From Odobenus rosmarus divergens (Eukaryota > Chordata > Mammalia > Carnivora > Odobenidae): DNA of 64,000 nucleotides. Position numbers and translations under genes: made by a program. Each line of letters starts with the position of its first letter. Position 1 is the first letter of the stretch. The DNA lies in NCBI RefSeq assembly GCF_000321225.1, contig NW_004452136.1:111899-175898 (forward strand), in the 5' to 3' direction. This document shows, piece after piece, positions 47,219-58,234 of the stretch. Under the pieces are notes generated by a model. The model saw only the letters and a list, made by a program, of their open reading frames with translations, had not been told where the DNA came from and made no database searches.

Positions 47219-48000
47219 TGTGGTGGATAGTTTCATGTGTCAACTTGGTTAAACTGTAGTATGAGGTTATTCAATTAAACCTTAATCTAGTTGTTGTGAA
47301 GGTATTTAGAGGACGTGAAAGACATCTACAATCAGTTAGCTTTAAGTAGATCTATCCTCAATAACCCTGGTGGGCCTCATCTAATCAGTTGAAAAACCTT
47401 AGAACAAAACAGGGGTTTTCCTGTGGAAGAGGTAGAACAGATTTTCCTCATTGAAGAAGTCACTAGGATGGGAAAATCTTCAGCTATTAGAATTCCCAAG
47501 GCCTTGGTCAGATTTGTGACCCTTTTTGATCATTTTGGCTCACAGCAAATGAGAGGTATGAAAGGGAAAGAGAAGGAACATGAGAGGAAACTACAAATGA
47601 GGGAAATTTTGGCAATATTAACAAAGCTTACTGTACCACATTCATAATCTAGTAACACTCTTACCCAGCCTTGGGGTCCTGAACATTCCTTTGGAAGTTG
47701 TTTTTTGTTTGTTTGTTTGTTTTAAGTTTATTTAGTTAAGTAATCTCTACACCCAACATGGGCCTCATAATCATGACCCGGAGATCAAGAGTCACATGCT
47801 CCTCTGACTAAACCAAACAGGCACCCCTGGAAGGTATTGATATATGTTTGAATTAAACTCAGAATTTTAAAAATTATTTTAAAATAATTTAAAAAATAAT
47901 AATTTCTTCTTTCTCAAGACTGCAATATCTGCTCCTGGCCAAGAATTTCCATCTTGCCCAACAGACTGTGGTCTTGCCATCCCTGAATTCTCAACCCCAC
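47219..48000 (+). mobile_element. MLT2-like (ERVL) LTR, split
   Basis: TGTGGTGGATAGTTTCATGT starts just after a purine-rich 'gacaaagagtgaac'. Phrases 'gtgtcaacttggttaaac', 'ggtgggcctcatctaatcag' and 'aacaaaacaggggttttcct' belong to the left half. The right half resumes at ~47905 with 'tctcaagactgcaatatctg' and 'ctggccaagaatttccatct'. The intervening 47445-47900 is a Can-SINE plus unassigned sequence. Frame 47423-47647 lies in the foreign part and shows no domain. Confidence 0.65.
47697..47827 (-). mobile_element. Short Can-SINE (inverted)
   Basis: Tail (GTTT)n then TTTAAGTTTATTTAGTTAAG at left, ACCAAACAGGCACCCC at right. The middle 'gagatcaagagtcacatgct' is the older, shorter Can-SINE type also seen at 42736. 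Flanking TGGAAG words (47690s and 47828s) may be the TSD. Confidence 0.85.
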
Positions 48001-48553
48001 AATTAAACAAGCATATATGTATATAAACAAGCAAATATGTATATAAATAAGTTACACACTGTAACTTCAGGTTTAATACACATGAAGAGAAAAAAAAGAA
48101 TAAGAAGACAATTAATTTATTAGTTGGGTCTTATGGCAAAAATGGAGAAGAAAAATGGTGTAAGTTGCCAGTTCCCCTTTCTTCCCACCCTATTAGGATA
48201 TAATCATGTTTCAGATGTTCTGCTCAGTATGTATTTCCCTGTCTTGGACTACAACATGATTATGCCCATTTTTAGTTTATTTATAGGTTATTTCAAGGAA
48301 AGCCTCTGGGCACAGCTTGGTATTAAAAAGCAGTATCTAAATAAGCAAACTATTGTTTGCCCCTCTCCCTCCGCAGACACGGTCTTAGATCTGTGTATGT
48401 GTCTGTACTTGTGTGTGTGTCTCCTCTTCTGTGAATCAGAATCACACTGTTTCTGACTGGTCCATCTCCAATAAGGCTATTAATAGCAGATATGTGGTTT
48501 ATTTTCACTGGCTCATTTACTCCCAGGTTGGAGACCAACTCAACTAATTACGT
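48001..48553. other. Unassigned sequence
   Basis: Contains a 110-codon open frame (48124-48456, plus) with no recognisable domain, no credible promoter and a (TG)n-coded end. I treat it as chance. Confidence 0.3.
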
Positions 48554-48645
48554 CGGACTCCCCGCTCAGTGGGGAGTCTGCTTCTCTCTCTTGCCCCTCC
48601 ACGCTCACTCTCTCTCTCTGTCTAAAATAAATCTTAAAAGAAAAC
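48554..48645 (+). mobile_element. 5'-truncated Can-SINE
   Basis: Only the 3' part remains: CGGACTCCCCGCTCAGTGGG, 'gagtctgcttctctctcttg', (TC)n and AAATAAATCTTAAAAG. No head. Confidence 0.88.
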
Positions 48646-49957
48646 CTCTATATAAAAATTAAAAAAAACGATACTCCAAAAATATTTTATATATAAAGCC
48701 TCACTTTAGTAGTAATTTAATTATTTAAAGCTCTGCAAGTGCATTAATTAGGAAGGAGACTATCAGATCATAAGTTAGTGTCCAAGAGAGTGACTGGAGA
48801 CAAATGCATCGAGTTGCCAAAAGACAACAGGCTAAAACTCAAAGGAGTAATTAAAATTTCAGACCTCAATAAAAATGATACTACAGTAGAACATTAGTCA
48901 ACCATAGTGAGACCCTTCACAAATAAACACAGATAAAGAAAAAAAATAGAGTACCCCTGGCCTCATTGTTCCTCACTTAACTAAGAACAAAGTGATACTG
49001 AGAGAAATGTATTGACTAAACATGACCCAACCTTTTCTTAAATCAATCCTTTTAGGATGTTAATCTATCAGAACAAGAAAAAATAAACACATGTATGTGT
49101 TTGTAAATGAACATTAATGCTGATGAATATAGTGAAAGTTGTAAGCTTTCCTCTCAAAGGAATTGTCCTTGTGGAAATAATACTCACTAATATTATTCCA
49201 GTATTAGTTGAAACTGAAACATGGCAGATGGTCAACTTGTGGTTAATATGATACAGACAGGTTATCTGTCTGAGGAAAATGCAATATTTTGAAGTACTGA
49301 AAATCAAATATTTTTGAGAAGAATATGTGGAAAAAATGTGTTTGTAATACACAGAATTACATACCTTTGCATTTTGTACAGCTTTCATGGTACACATAAT
49401 TCAAGTGATTAGTACATTTCTTCAAAATGAGCAATCCACAAACTTGTTTAGGAAGAATTTACATAAAGCTGATTTGTGGTGACAATTCTGGTGTTACCGG
49501 TTCACTAAGGGATTGAACATTGTGAAATTTAATCTAGTTTAATAATATTAAAATGTAAAAGGTGACTGGGGATTTGGGACCAGAAGAGAAAATGTATAAT
49601 TAAAGCATTTGGAGGTTTTAGTTATGATCAATGATCATATACCTGGTTGACAGAAGGTTATTTTCAATCAAATTATTATGTGGCACACAACATAGAGATT
49701 TCAAATTTCATATTCTTTGTTGAAAGAATATGTCTCTTCCCTAAGAGTACTAAATGTCATCAAAATAAGCTGGGCAAAGAAAAAATACATATCTGACCTG
49801 GATAGATACACTTATACATAAACTTATACATATAGGTTTAGCTTATGCTATAAGAGAAAACACATTTTGTTATATCATGGATCTGCAATATTATCTATTT
49901 TAGACATTTTTAGTTTCACTAATAAAAGGAAAAACGTTTTCAATTATAATTACACAC
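48646..49957. other. AT-rich unique sequence
   Basis: No gene or named repeat recognised. The 109-codon antisense frame 49068-49397 has no domain. Confidence 0.4.
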
Positions 49958-49970
49958 ATTCATAAGTTTT

Positions 49971-50174
49971 ATTTTAAAGATTTATTTATTTATTTTAGAG
50001 AGAGAGAGAGCATGAGTGGGAGGGGCAGAGGGAGAGGGGGAGAAAATCTCAAGCAGACTCTGTGCTGAGCACAGAGCTGGTCACAGGGCTCAATCTCAGG
50101 ACCCTGAGATCAGGACCTGAACCCAAACCAAGAGTCAGATGCTTTAACTGGCTGCACCACCCAGGTGCGCCCAT
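49971..50174 (-). mobile_element. Can-SINE (inverted)
   Basis: ATTTTAAAGATTTATTTATT at left, CACCACCCAGGTGCGCCC at right. Flanked by ATTCATAAGTTTT / ATTCACAAGTTTT (49958-49970, 50175-50187), one mismatch. The 'aaaccaagagtcagatgctt' part marks the older Can-SINE type. Confidence 0.93.
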
Positions 50175-50420
50175 ATTCACAAGTTTTTAACATGCATCAT
50201 GATTTAAGCATTTTAAAATGTGGGAAAAAGTACATCTTAAAATTGATAAAATACAGTTTTTGCATCACAGATAAATTAATAACAGACATTACAAAGAAAT
50301 TTGAATCATTGGGGCACATAAGCCCCAATAATCTAACTGGTATATTTGTGTTTTTTTTCCTTTTTATTTTCTTATAATTCATACAAATTCACTTTTGTTA
50401 ATGATGCCAAAGTCCCTACA

Positions 50421-50845
50421 TGTTATGGGTTGAATTGTGTCCCCCTAAAGACATTGAACGTTCCAGCCTGCCAGTATCTTTGATTATGACCTTTTCTTGA
50501 AATAAGGTCTTGGCAGATGATCAAGATGACGTCACTAGGGTGGGCCCTAATCGAATACTGTGTCCTTGTAAAAGGAGGAAAACTTGAACACTGAAATAGA
50601 TGCACGCAGGGAGAACACCAGGTAAAGATGAAGGCAGAGATCAGACTGATGCGTCTAGGTGTCAAGGAGTGACACAGGTTGCCAGCAAACCACCAGAACT
50701 AAGAGAACGGCTTGGAACAAATTCTGCCACACAGCATTCAGAAGTAACCAACTGCTGACTCTTTGATTTCAGACATCTATCCTCCAGAACTCTTAGGCAA
50801 TTAATTGTTTAAGCCACCCAGTTTGTGATGCTTTCTTACCCTAAA
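50421..50845 (+). mobile_element. MLT1-type MaLR LTR
   Basis: TGTTATGGGTTGAATTGTGT start, 'agggtgggccctaatcgaat', 'actgtgtccttgtaaaagga', 'cctccagaactcttaggc', 'taagccacccagtttgtgat' end: the classic MLT1 series. Frame 50423-50665 (minus) is a shadow. Confidence 0.85.
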
Positions 50846-51469
50846 AAATGAGCACATTAGGATAATTTACTAATACTTCAGCAAAATGTTTTTGGTGCTA
50901 TTGTTTGAATAACAGAAACGATTACAATTTGTTTCTTCTTATTCTTCAGTTAGGCATGTAACTTAATCAGAATCCTAATATTACCAGCATTTTTGTACAT
51001 TGCCTGCAATTGACTGTTACTCTCCACCTGCAGTAAGATTATGTATTTGAAAAGTTGTGAATAAAGGATCTGAGAAAGAAATGAAATACTTACTGCTTCT
51101 AAGCAGGCAAATAAAAATCTAAAATCATGTGTTTTCTTGAATTGACGAATATTTATTATAGTGAAGTTTTCCGGAGATATGTCATGTTACACACTGGAAG
51201 TTTACTTCTTTTAATACAGAGGTGCCTCCATGTGTGTTTAGACATTTTGTGTGTGTTGAAGAGGGAGGGGAGGACTAGATTTTCACATGTCCTTCTTCCA
51301 GGGTATCTTTTTGTTTGATTTAGTTTGGTTTTGGTTTCCTTCAGAGGGTCTACTCTTCACAACTTTTTTTAGTTAGTGTTTAAGAAAATCACATGTTGAT
51401 TAGTAATTGTTAGATGCTTGTGCATCTAAAAAGAACCACTGTGGTTTAACCTTAGCTATAATCTTCATA
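50846..51469. other. Unique sequence
   Basis: Nothing recognised. Confidence 0.4.
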
Positions 51470-51992
51470 CTCAGAGGGTATGTAGGGGAGGAAAGACTTC
51501 CTCTACCATCCTAGCTTCTGTAGGGGAGGGAAAATAATTTCCCTTTACCCTTCTGAGTTTTTGGCTGAGACTCCTGTAATAAAAGGTAAGTTAACAAGAG
51601 GAAAACAAACAAGTTTCTTAGCATGTATACCTCAAGTATATATGGGAGAGACCCAGGGAAAAATGAGTAATTCAGAGATGGCTTAGAATTCCAGCTTATA
51701 TAGCATCGTCAATAAAGAACAATACATTTGTGGAGAAATGACAGGACACAGAAAAGCCAAGCCATTTTAGGCCTCCAAGGAATGAGATATAGGCCAATTA
51801 GTAAAGTCTGTAGATTCCTTTGGTACCTTCTCCAAGTTGATAGTGTCTAACGTATGGGGTGATTAACTTTTGTTCTTCCTGGTAGAGACGGGAGAAGGGA
51901 CATCTTTGAAAAGGGGAGGGCAGGGAACTTTTCTTATATCTTCCTAATTGCCTTCAGTGCAAAATAATCCTTACCTCAAAATCACATATTTT
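51470..51992 (+). mobile_element. Unassigned LTR-like repeat
   Basis: Style of a mammalian LTR (GAGGGTATGTAGGGGAGGAA, 'gggagagacccagggaaaaa', 'aagaggaaaacaaacaagtt', end 'ttacctcaaaatcacatatt') that I recall as an interspersed family but cannot name. It is cut at the right by SINEs. Confidence 0.35.
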
Positions 51993-52127
51993 AGGGGGCT
52001 TGGGTGATGAAGTCGGTTAAGTCACCAACTCTTGATTTCAGCTCAGATCATGATCACAAAGTGATGAGGTCAAGGGGGCATTGGCTCCACGCTGCACGGA
52101 GTCTGCTTAAGATTCTCTCTCTCTTTG
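51993..52127 (+). mobile_element. Degraded older Can-SINE
   Basis: AGGGGGCTTGGGTGATGAAG, 'caactcttgatttcagctca', 'gattctctctctctttgag'. Diverged; abuts the next SINE without spacer. Confidence 0.8.
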
Positions 52128-52300
52128 AGACACCAGGGTGGCTCTTCTGTTAAGCTTCTGCCTTCAGCTCAGGTCATGATTCCAGGGTCCTGGGATTGAG
52201 CTCCCCATCGGACTCCCTGCTCACCAGAAAGCCTGCTTCTCCCTCTGCCGCTCCCCCTGCTTGTGCTCTCTCTCTCTCACCCTCAAGTAAATAAAAAAAA
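52128..52300 (+). mobile_element. Can-SINE
   Basis: GACACCAGGGTGGCTCTTCT head (diverged), then 'tctgccttcagctcaggtca', 'cgctccccctgcttgtgctc' and ATAAAAAAAA tail. It joins the previous SINE head to tail, possibly having inserted in its tail. Confidence 0.88.
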
Positions 52301-52311
52301 TTTCCTAGGAC

Positions 52312-53185
52312 TTTTTTTTTTTTTTTTCCTGCATAAAGCTTTATTATTTCCATTTGGCTGAGGGCTTGCGCAAGGGCTTCAGTGCGAGGCTCGGGCAGAA
52401 GCTCTGACACCAGGGGGAGCCGGGGGCCCCTCAAAGGCTGTTGGGTTCTGGCTCCTACTCATGCTTAAAGGGTGAACCTTCCCAGGAGATACTCCTCCAG
52501 CCCAGCCTGGGGGCGGGCCAGCCTAAGAGGGTTGGTCCGGTGGTCGCCACCGTCCTGATGAGTTTCACCTCCTCCTCTAGGAAGTGGCTCTCCAGGGAGT
52601 CACAGAGATGGAGGTCTCCACGGCATAACTCAGGGCATGCAGATCCCAAAGGGCTTGGTTCAGGTTCTTCGCCAGAACCCTGGCGGCTTCCTTGGCATCC
52701 AGGGTTTTACCGCACTCCTCTTGGACCGGCTTCTGTGCTTTCCCAGAGAGGGCGCACCCGCCCCATCCTGGTTGTGCATCTTCAAGAGACTCTGGGCGAC
52801 TTTGCTTCTCCTTGCCAACTCGCAGAAGCGGCCCACGGCCTGCAGAGCCACATCCTCCAGGAGACACAGAAGCCTCGAGAGAGGTAAGTGTGGAAGGCCC
52901 GCAAACGTAGGTTGGCCAGCTAGCGGAGCGCAGCTTCCACCTTGGGTAGTTCTGACCAATCTGGGAGTTCATGGTTGGTAGGTAGCAAGGGGTTAAACAC
53001 AAACCATAGGGTTTAGTTCCGGCCCGGAGGCAAAGGACAGCAGAAAAGAGGGTCCGAGGTTGTGACTGGAAAGGAGTTTGGAAGCTGCTCAGAGGCTGGT
53101 CAGAGTCTGGAAGAAGGGGAGGCCTTGGCTCCGTTCCATGGGAGCTCTGCTGAAGCAGACAAATCCCAGTCTGTTGGAGCGCTAC
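52312..53185 (-). pseudogene. FTL: Ferritin light chain (FTL) processed pseudogene
   Basis: Intronless antisense copy: poly-T at 52312-52327 (the poly-A tail), AATAAA signal just inside it (complement of 52339-52346), stop at 52455-52457 after Lys-His-Glu, initiator Met at 52970-52972. Recognisable ferritin L-chain pieces include MNSQIGQNY at the N-terminus, KNLNQALWDLHAL near the middle and DLHLCDSLESHFL with EEEVKLI after it. These lie in different frames: the coding footprint is 518 bp, about 10 bases shorter than the 528-bp functional gene and not a multiple of three, with at least two frameshifts (after codon ~10 and after codon ~125). Functional FTL stores iron with FTH1; this copy cannot. 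The GC-rich composition contrasts with the flanks. Confidence 0.93.
53128..53162 (-). promoter_or_regulatory. Decayed iron-responsive element in the FTL 5' UTR copy
   Basis: In transcript sense the segment reads CTGCTTCAGCAGAGCTCCC. In functional FTL mRNA the IRE has the loop CAGUGN and a C bulge, and binds IRP1/IRP2 to repress translation when iron is low. Here the loop position reads CAGAGC, so the invariant loop G/U pattern is lost. It shows the copied mRNA began upstream of the IRE. Confidence 0.55.
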
Positions 53186-53572
53186 CCCCCCTCCCCCCGC
53201 CACACACGTTTTTTTAAACAGAACAAATCAGGGTGGGGAGCAGGTGGTCGTGTGACATTGGAGAGCCCAGTGCCGTGCAGGGAGGAAGCAGTGGATGTGG
53301 CTCTGTGTGCAAGGCCAGCACAGGCCAGCTTGGGGCTCACTTTTGGGGGAAAGAGAAAAGGAGGCAGAGGCCAGATAGCCACTTACCTCCCCTGCCACAC
53401 ACACCACAGCATTAAATAAAAAGCAAATTCACAAAATAGAGGGATAAGTGCCTCGCCTGAGCTCCGGACTGTGCAGGGTGGGAGGACAGGGTCGGGGCCT
53501 CCAGCTTTTGACTCCTCCGCAGGCCCCTCCCTGACACCACAGGGGTAGGTGGCTTTGAACAAGAAACAAAAC

Positions 53573-53611
<39 letters not shown>

Positions 53612-53639
53612 TAACTTCACACCCTGACTTCCCTTGACA
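53186..53639. other. Unexplained GC-rich block beside the FTL copy
   Basis: About 450 bp, GC-rich with CpGs, continuing from the 5' side of the FTL copy to a (CTAA)n run. It is not FTL 5' UTR as I know it, not a named repeat, and has no coding homology. In the FTL direction it would precede the mRNA. A 7-bp word TCCTAGG occurs just outside the poly-T (52303-52309) and just outside this block (53640-53646), so the whole 52310-53639 may be one insertion. Confidence 0.4.
53574..53610. repeat. (CTAA)n tetranucleotide repeat, ~9 units
   Basis: Uninterrupted CTAA/TAAC units ending CTAACTTAAC. Not telomeric (TTAGGG would be needed). Confidence 0.97.
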
Positions 53640-53649
53640 TCCTAGGCAG

Positions 53650-54050
53650 ATAGGTCCATCTGTGGCGGGGGAAGGGAGGAATTCTTGGCTCAAAAGTTTT
53701 CTGTTCCTCTCAGATCAGGAGCTTTCTCAGGAACAACTGCCCTGAACTTCCAGAGTAGGTGGGAGGTATGATGGTTTATGACAAAGTTTGTCTGGGTGCC
53801 TTGTGTGCTTCTAGTCTCTTCTGAGATAAGAGTCAGTCTTCTCTGGTAGATGAAATTCCTGGGGAGGGGATTTAAGACAATTGAGTTCTCTTTGGAGAAT
53901 CTGTTTTTCAAGAAGATCAGGGGAGTTCAGAGAAAGCTTCTCCCTGCATTTACTGTTTTTCAGGAGCCTTCAGCTCAAAATTATCAATATTATCAAAGTG
54001 GCGTATTTGGTGATGGCATGTCAAACTACTTCAAGGTGATACAGTTCTAG
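53650..54050 (+). mobile_element. Unassigned LTR-like repeat
   Basis: Phrases 'ttctctggtagatgaaattc', 'gggagttcagagaaagcttc', 'tgtttttcaggagccttcag' and 'aagtggcgtatttggtgatg' have the character of a mammalian LTR. May be the other part of the element at 51470. Frames 53690-53911 and 53850-54050 are shadows. Confidence 0.35.
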
Positions 54051-54617
54051 AGAAAATACCTGTGATAAACTAAGTCAAAAAGCAACATATGGAAAATAAC
54101 CAGAATGTTATAGAAGACCATTAATATATGACTACTATCATAATGCAGATTTTTTTAAATATTAACATCAATATTTTCTGAACCCATACTAAAAATATCA
54201 AGATTTTGGTGCAAGTATTCATTTCAGAACTAGATTTGAAGCAACAGAAATGCCTGTCAAATACTTCAGTGATGAATTGAGGGATTATATTTCATTTTTC
54301 CTTGATAAGCACAATCATATATGTTCATAACATGCCTTCTGAACATGTCAAGAAATATACTACAATTTGAGCTGTATCTTTGAGCATTTCTTTCAAACTT
54401 TGTGGTATTTTTCAGAATTACAAAGAATTAGTGTCCTGTGATAAAAATTGCTTTAGAGGGAGCTCTGCTCCAGAACAGCTGTGTGAGGAGCTCTATGGCC
54501 CTCATCTCAGCAAAATAACCATTACAGATAAAAATTACAAAATAAGTGACCATTTAAAGTTTCTGCAAATTGTCCTAAGAACATACAGAAAATAAATAAA
54601 CTGTTTTCAAAACTCTT
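54051..54617. other. AT-rich unique sequence
   Basis: Nothing recognised. Confidence 0.4.
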
Positions 54618-54812
54618 GGCGCCCCTGGGTGGCTCAGTCATTAAACGTCTGCCCTCAGCTCAGGTCATGATCCCAGGGTCCTGGAATCCAGCCCCACATT
54701 GGGCTCCTGCTCAGAGGGGAGCCTGCTTCTCCCTCTCCCACTCCCCCTGCTTGTGTTCCCTCCCTCGCTGTGTCTCTCTCTGTCAAATAAATATACAAAA
54801 TCTTAAAAAAAA
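54618..54812 (+). mobile_element. Can-SINE
   Basis: GGCGCCCCTGGGTGGCTCAG head; 'cccactccccctgcttgtgt' subtype with CTCGCTGTGTCTCTCTC, tail ATAAATATACAAAATCTTAA. Confidence 0.95.
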
Positions 54813-54829
54813 AATCTCTACTTAGACCT

Positions 54830-55810
54830 CATGGCATTTGGGGCCCATGTCTTCCCCCAGCTCCTAGTTAAGGGCTGTGGGAGGGTCAGGCTGCCAGCAT
54901 TTTCCATCCTTCCCTGCCATTGGCTAACTGTAGGAGGGTGAAATTGCACAGGCTAAACTTCAGTCAAGTGCAACTGATAAATTAGGGACTCCTTTCTTCC
55001 AACTTGCCCCAGTTTGTAGGGTGAGCACCCTTTCCGAGATGTGGCAGGGGTGAATACTTTGGCCTTAGTCCCCCCACCCCTCAGTTCACTTATATTGTAG
55101 AGGCTCCTCCTTGACAGAAACAGGGGGAGAAGACCAGGGTTAATCACCACTGTTTAACACCCTGCTTAAAGCAGAACAGTCATTCCAAGAGATGTGGGCC
55201 GTGGCCCATACCCCCAGCTTCAGAACAGAAACTCAGAGATTTTTGCTCGGGGAGAGAGGCAAGCTATGAGAACAGAGAACACCAAAGTTCTCCTCAAGGG
55301 AACTGTCTTTATTTGGGACATAGTTTGGGAAAGTTCAAGCCCAAGGATGCTATAAAGAAAGAAAAAAAAATAGAGATTTTTATGATAAGCCATTAAGATA
55401 AAGCTGGTAGTTTCATGACAGCAACAAATTAATCACAAGCCAACTACTCTACCAAAGAGAACTAGGAAAAGAGACAGCTAAAAAGAGCTGCCTGTGGTCA
55501 GAACAAAAATTGACCTCAAAATAGGCATGCAAAGGGACCTAATTTTAACTCAGGCCCAACAATTATATCAAAAACAATAGAGTACTCAGCTGGCAATTAG
55601 AGGAGGCTAACAGTTGGATGTGATCCTAACAGAAGCAGACAACATAGCAGACGATCAAGGAAAGAGACAAAGTTTTGCTAAAACCACGGTCATTCCATGG
55701 TTAGTGTGTATATGCTCAAGACTGAACTCTTTGAGGATTGGTATCAGAGGTTTTACACTGGGGAAAATAAACTTATGTACCCATAAGTATATACCACTAA
55801 ATTAGTCCAT
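54830..55810. mobile_element. Possible old L1 5' region (low confidence)
   Basis: 54830-55250 is balanced and 55250-55800 purine-rich, with phrases such as 'gacctcaaaataggcatgca' and 'gctaaaaccacggtcattcc' that I associate with L1 5' UTR/ORF1. No frame survives and the boundary is unknown; it may be another element. Confidence 0.35.
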
Positions 55811-55896
55811 CCAAGTCAATAAATAAATAACAAGCACAAACAACAGCAAGCCCCAAAGAGAAAGGGATCCATATCCAGAGTAGAAAGCAGTCATTG

Positions 55897-56086
55897 CGGG
55901 GCACCTGGGTTAAGCATTCGACTCTTGGTTTCAGCTCAGGTCCTGATACCAAGGGCATGAGATCCAGCCCTGCTTCAGGCTCCATGCTCAGTGGGGAGTC
56001 TGCTTGAGATTCTCTGTCTGTCTCCCTGTCCCTCCCACTCTCTCTCTCTAAAATAAGTAAATAAATCTTAAAAAAAAAAAAAAAAA
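55897..56086 (+). mobile_element. Older-type Can-SINE
   Basis: GGGGCACCTGGGTTAAGCAT (the head lacks the GGCTCAGTTGG part), 'tcgactcttggtttcagctc', 'gagattctctgtctgtctcc', long A tail. Flanking GCAGTCATTG / GCAGTCCTTG (55888-55897, 56091-56100). Confidence 0.9.
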
Positions 56087-56310
56087 GAATGCAGTCCTTG
56101 CAGCTGCTTGCATGAGACCTTTGACTCCCACTTACCACTAGACTATCACTGCTAATGCCAATCCCTGAATGATGCTGCCACACTTAAATACCATTGCTTT
56201 CATTTTCAATTATTTCTGCACCCAGTTTTTACCTACCTATATGCTAAAGGTACTGGAGTTGGTCAAAGATGGTTTAAATGTTTGTAATATGTTTAAAATG
56301 TTTATTTCTC

Positions 56311-56525
56311 GGGCGCCTGGGTGGCTCAGTCAGTTAAGCGACTGCCTTCGGCTCAGGTCATGAACCTGGAGTCCCGGGATCGAGTCCCGCATAAGGCTCC
56401 CCGCTCGGCGGGGAGTCTGCTTCTCCCTCCGACCCTCCCCCCTCTCATGTGCTCTTTCTCTCTCTCATTCTCGCTTTCTCAAATAAATAAATAAAAATCT
56501 TTAGAAAAAATAAGATTAAAAAAAT
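56311..56525 (+). mobile_element. Can-SINE with 15-bp perfect TSD
   Basis: Direct repeats AAATGTTTATTTCTC (56296-56310, 56526-56540). 'tccgaccctcccccctctca' subtype, CATTCTCGCTTTCTC and AAATAAATAAATAAAAATC tail. Very close to the consensus of its subtype. Confidence 0.97.
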
Positions 56526-56540
56526 AAATGTTTATTTCTC

Positions 56541-58234
56541 ATGATCTATTACCTAAGATAAATTTATCAATTTGAGGGTGAAGAGAAGCAAAATATTTCA
56601 ATATATTAACCATTATTCCCTCACTTAAATATAATGAGTTCTTTGTAAGCACTACTGATGATGGAACATGTCTCTTTTCATTAAAAAAATATAATTTTAA
56701 TATTTAATTACAAATCCTAAAAATGTTGGTGGCTACTATATAACGCAGCAAAAAGATGGCACAGTCCATACAAGCTATGAAAAATAATTTAAGAACACAA
56801 TTTGAAACTTTGCACTTAAATTCAGTATCTCAATACTGAGGACATTTATGAGAGTAGAAGACAGTGACTGCATATTGGAACTATAATTTGTAGCCTTAAA
56901 AGAATTGGGAGTATTTAAAGATATCAAATCTTTGGGAGAATCTTTTATTTTTTATCATTTTTTTTGAAGCTCTTTCTCCAGGCACCAATACCAAAGGATA
57001 AAGAAACACAGTTCAAATGACAGCCACTTCACAAGCTTTGTAAAACTTGTGAAAAACACATTTCAAAAGAAAGAAAAACTCAAGTTTTTCCCATAAGTAT
57101 ATACCATTGGGTTCTGTTATTATTTTTGTTGTTTTCTCAAGTGAGAAGTTTAAGAAGGGAGCCTGAACAAAATAGAGGTACAAGTTTGTGTTATAATTCA
57201 AGGGACTTTATAACGAAAATTAAATGAGATTAGAATATTTAAGTACAAGTTATAAGGCTTTCAAGCAAATGGCTATATTATTAAAATAGAAATTTAAAAA
57301 ATGATTTCTGTTTCTGACATGCAAAATTTAAATACTCTTTTCTTTTTATATCTTTCCATCTTCTTTACCTCAGATGAATAAGATATTTTGAGACATTTTT
57401 TGTTATATATATTTTCATGTACAACTTTATTTGAAATTTTCTTTTTTTTAGTGCTGCCATATGTATCACATAGCAATATATAAACTTTTGATTAAATGTA
57501 TTTTTTCTAGATTATAATAAAAAAATTTAGTCCCAGCACATTAAAAAAAGGACATCAACTTGATTAATTTATTTTACAAAATTTTGAAAATATCTGCTGA
57601 GATTAAATATCATCTTTTTTGAGTTTAATTTTTATTTCAACTCTCCTTGTGGAGTTTCATTTAATAAATAGCTTTAATGCCCAGATTTTTTGGTTTTTTA
57701 ATCATTCTTTTGAAATCTTACAAACATGTCTTTATTAGATAAATATAGTTGGGAAGTCTAAAATGAGTAAAAAGGGATAAATTATTCTGTTTTCAACTAT
57801 AACCAATTATGTATCTATAGCAAATACCCAGTAGATTCAATTTAAGCTAATCTTAACCAGTGATGAAAGATGAATTCAATTCCTTGTAATGTTGGTTTAG
57901 TTTGGTGTCAAAAGCACTAGGACAGCAAATTCTCAAGGCTTAGCATACCAGAAAAAGAGAAACAACTTTTGAAATAGTGTTCAGAAGTCAGAAAGGACAC
58001 CTATATAACCTTGCCCTATGTGCTTGGCTTGCAGAGCAAACACTGAGTAAAGATTTTATTTCTGTTGTTTCAATTGTTTTGCAATAACAGCCGTTGCTAC
58101 TAGTAATGTAACACAGACTTCCAAACTGAATCTGTTTAAGCTACATACTCTCACAACAGAAATAACTTTTTAAAAGGTACAGTACATGCTCTTCTTAATG
58201 GGTTTTTCATAGGACCAGCCTATATACCTTTGTT
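56541..58234. other. AT-rich unique sequence
   Basis: About 1.7 kb with no recognised gene or repeat. Confidence 0.4.

Larger units (their letters stand above)
45813..48000 (+). mobile_element. ERVL remnant with MLT2-like 3' LTR
   Basis: Internal sequence from ~45920 to 46710 (integrase end into dUTPase-like region), an inserted SINE, a short 3' untranslated piece, then an MLT2-like LTR from 47219. The left edge at 45813 repeats the LTR start (TGTGGTGGTTAGTTTTATGT), which may be the stump of the 5' LTR joined by deletion to the internal part. ERVL is the class III endogenous retrovirus lineage that carries dUTPase and lacks env, and the absence of envelope here fits. Confidence 0.75.

Noticed and set aside
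48124..48456. 110-codon plus-strand frame
   Set aside because: No domain, no promoter or splice context, and the end is encoded by a (TG)n-like stretch.
52577..53203. 208-codon minus-strand open frame
   Set aside because: It overlays the FTL pseudogene and is open only because the GC-rich retrocopy has few stops. Ferritin pieces lie in at least two frames, so it is not a gene.
53574..53610. Telomere-like or CRISPR-like short repeat
   Set aside because: It is a simple CTAA tetranucleotide tract with no spacers and no TTAGGG units.
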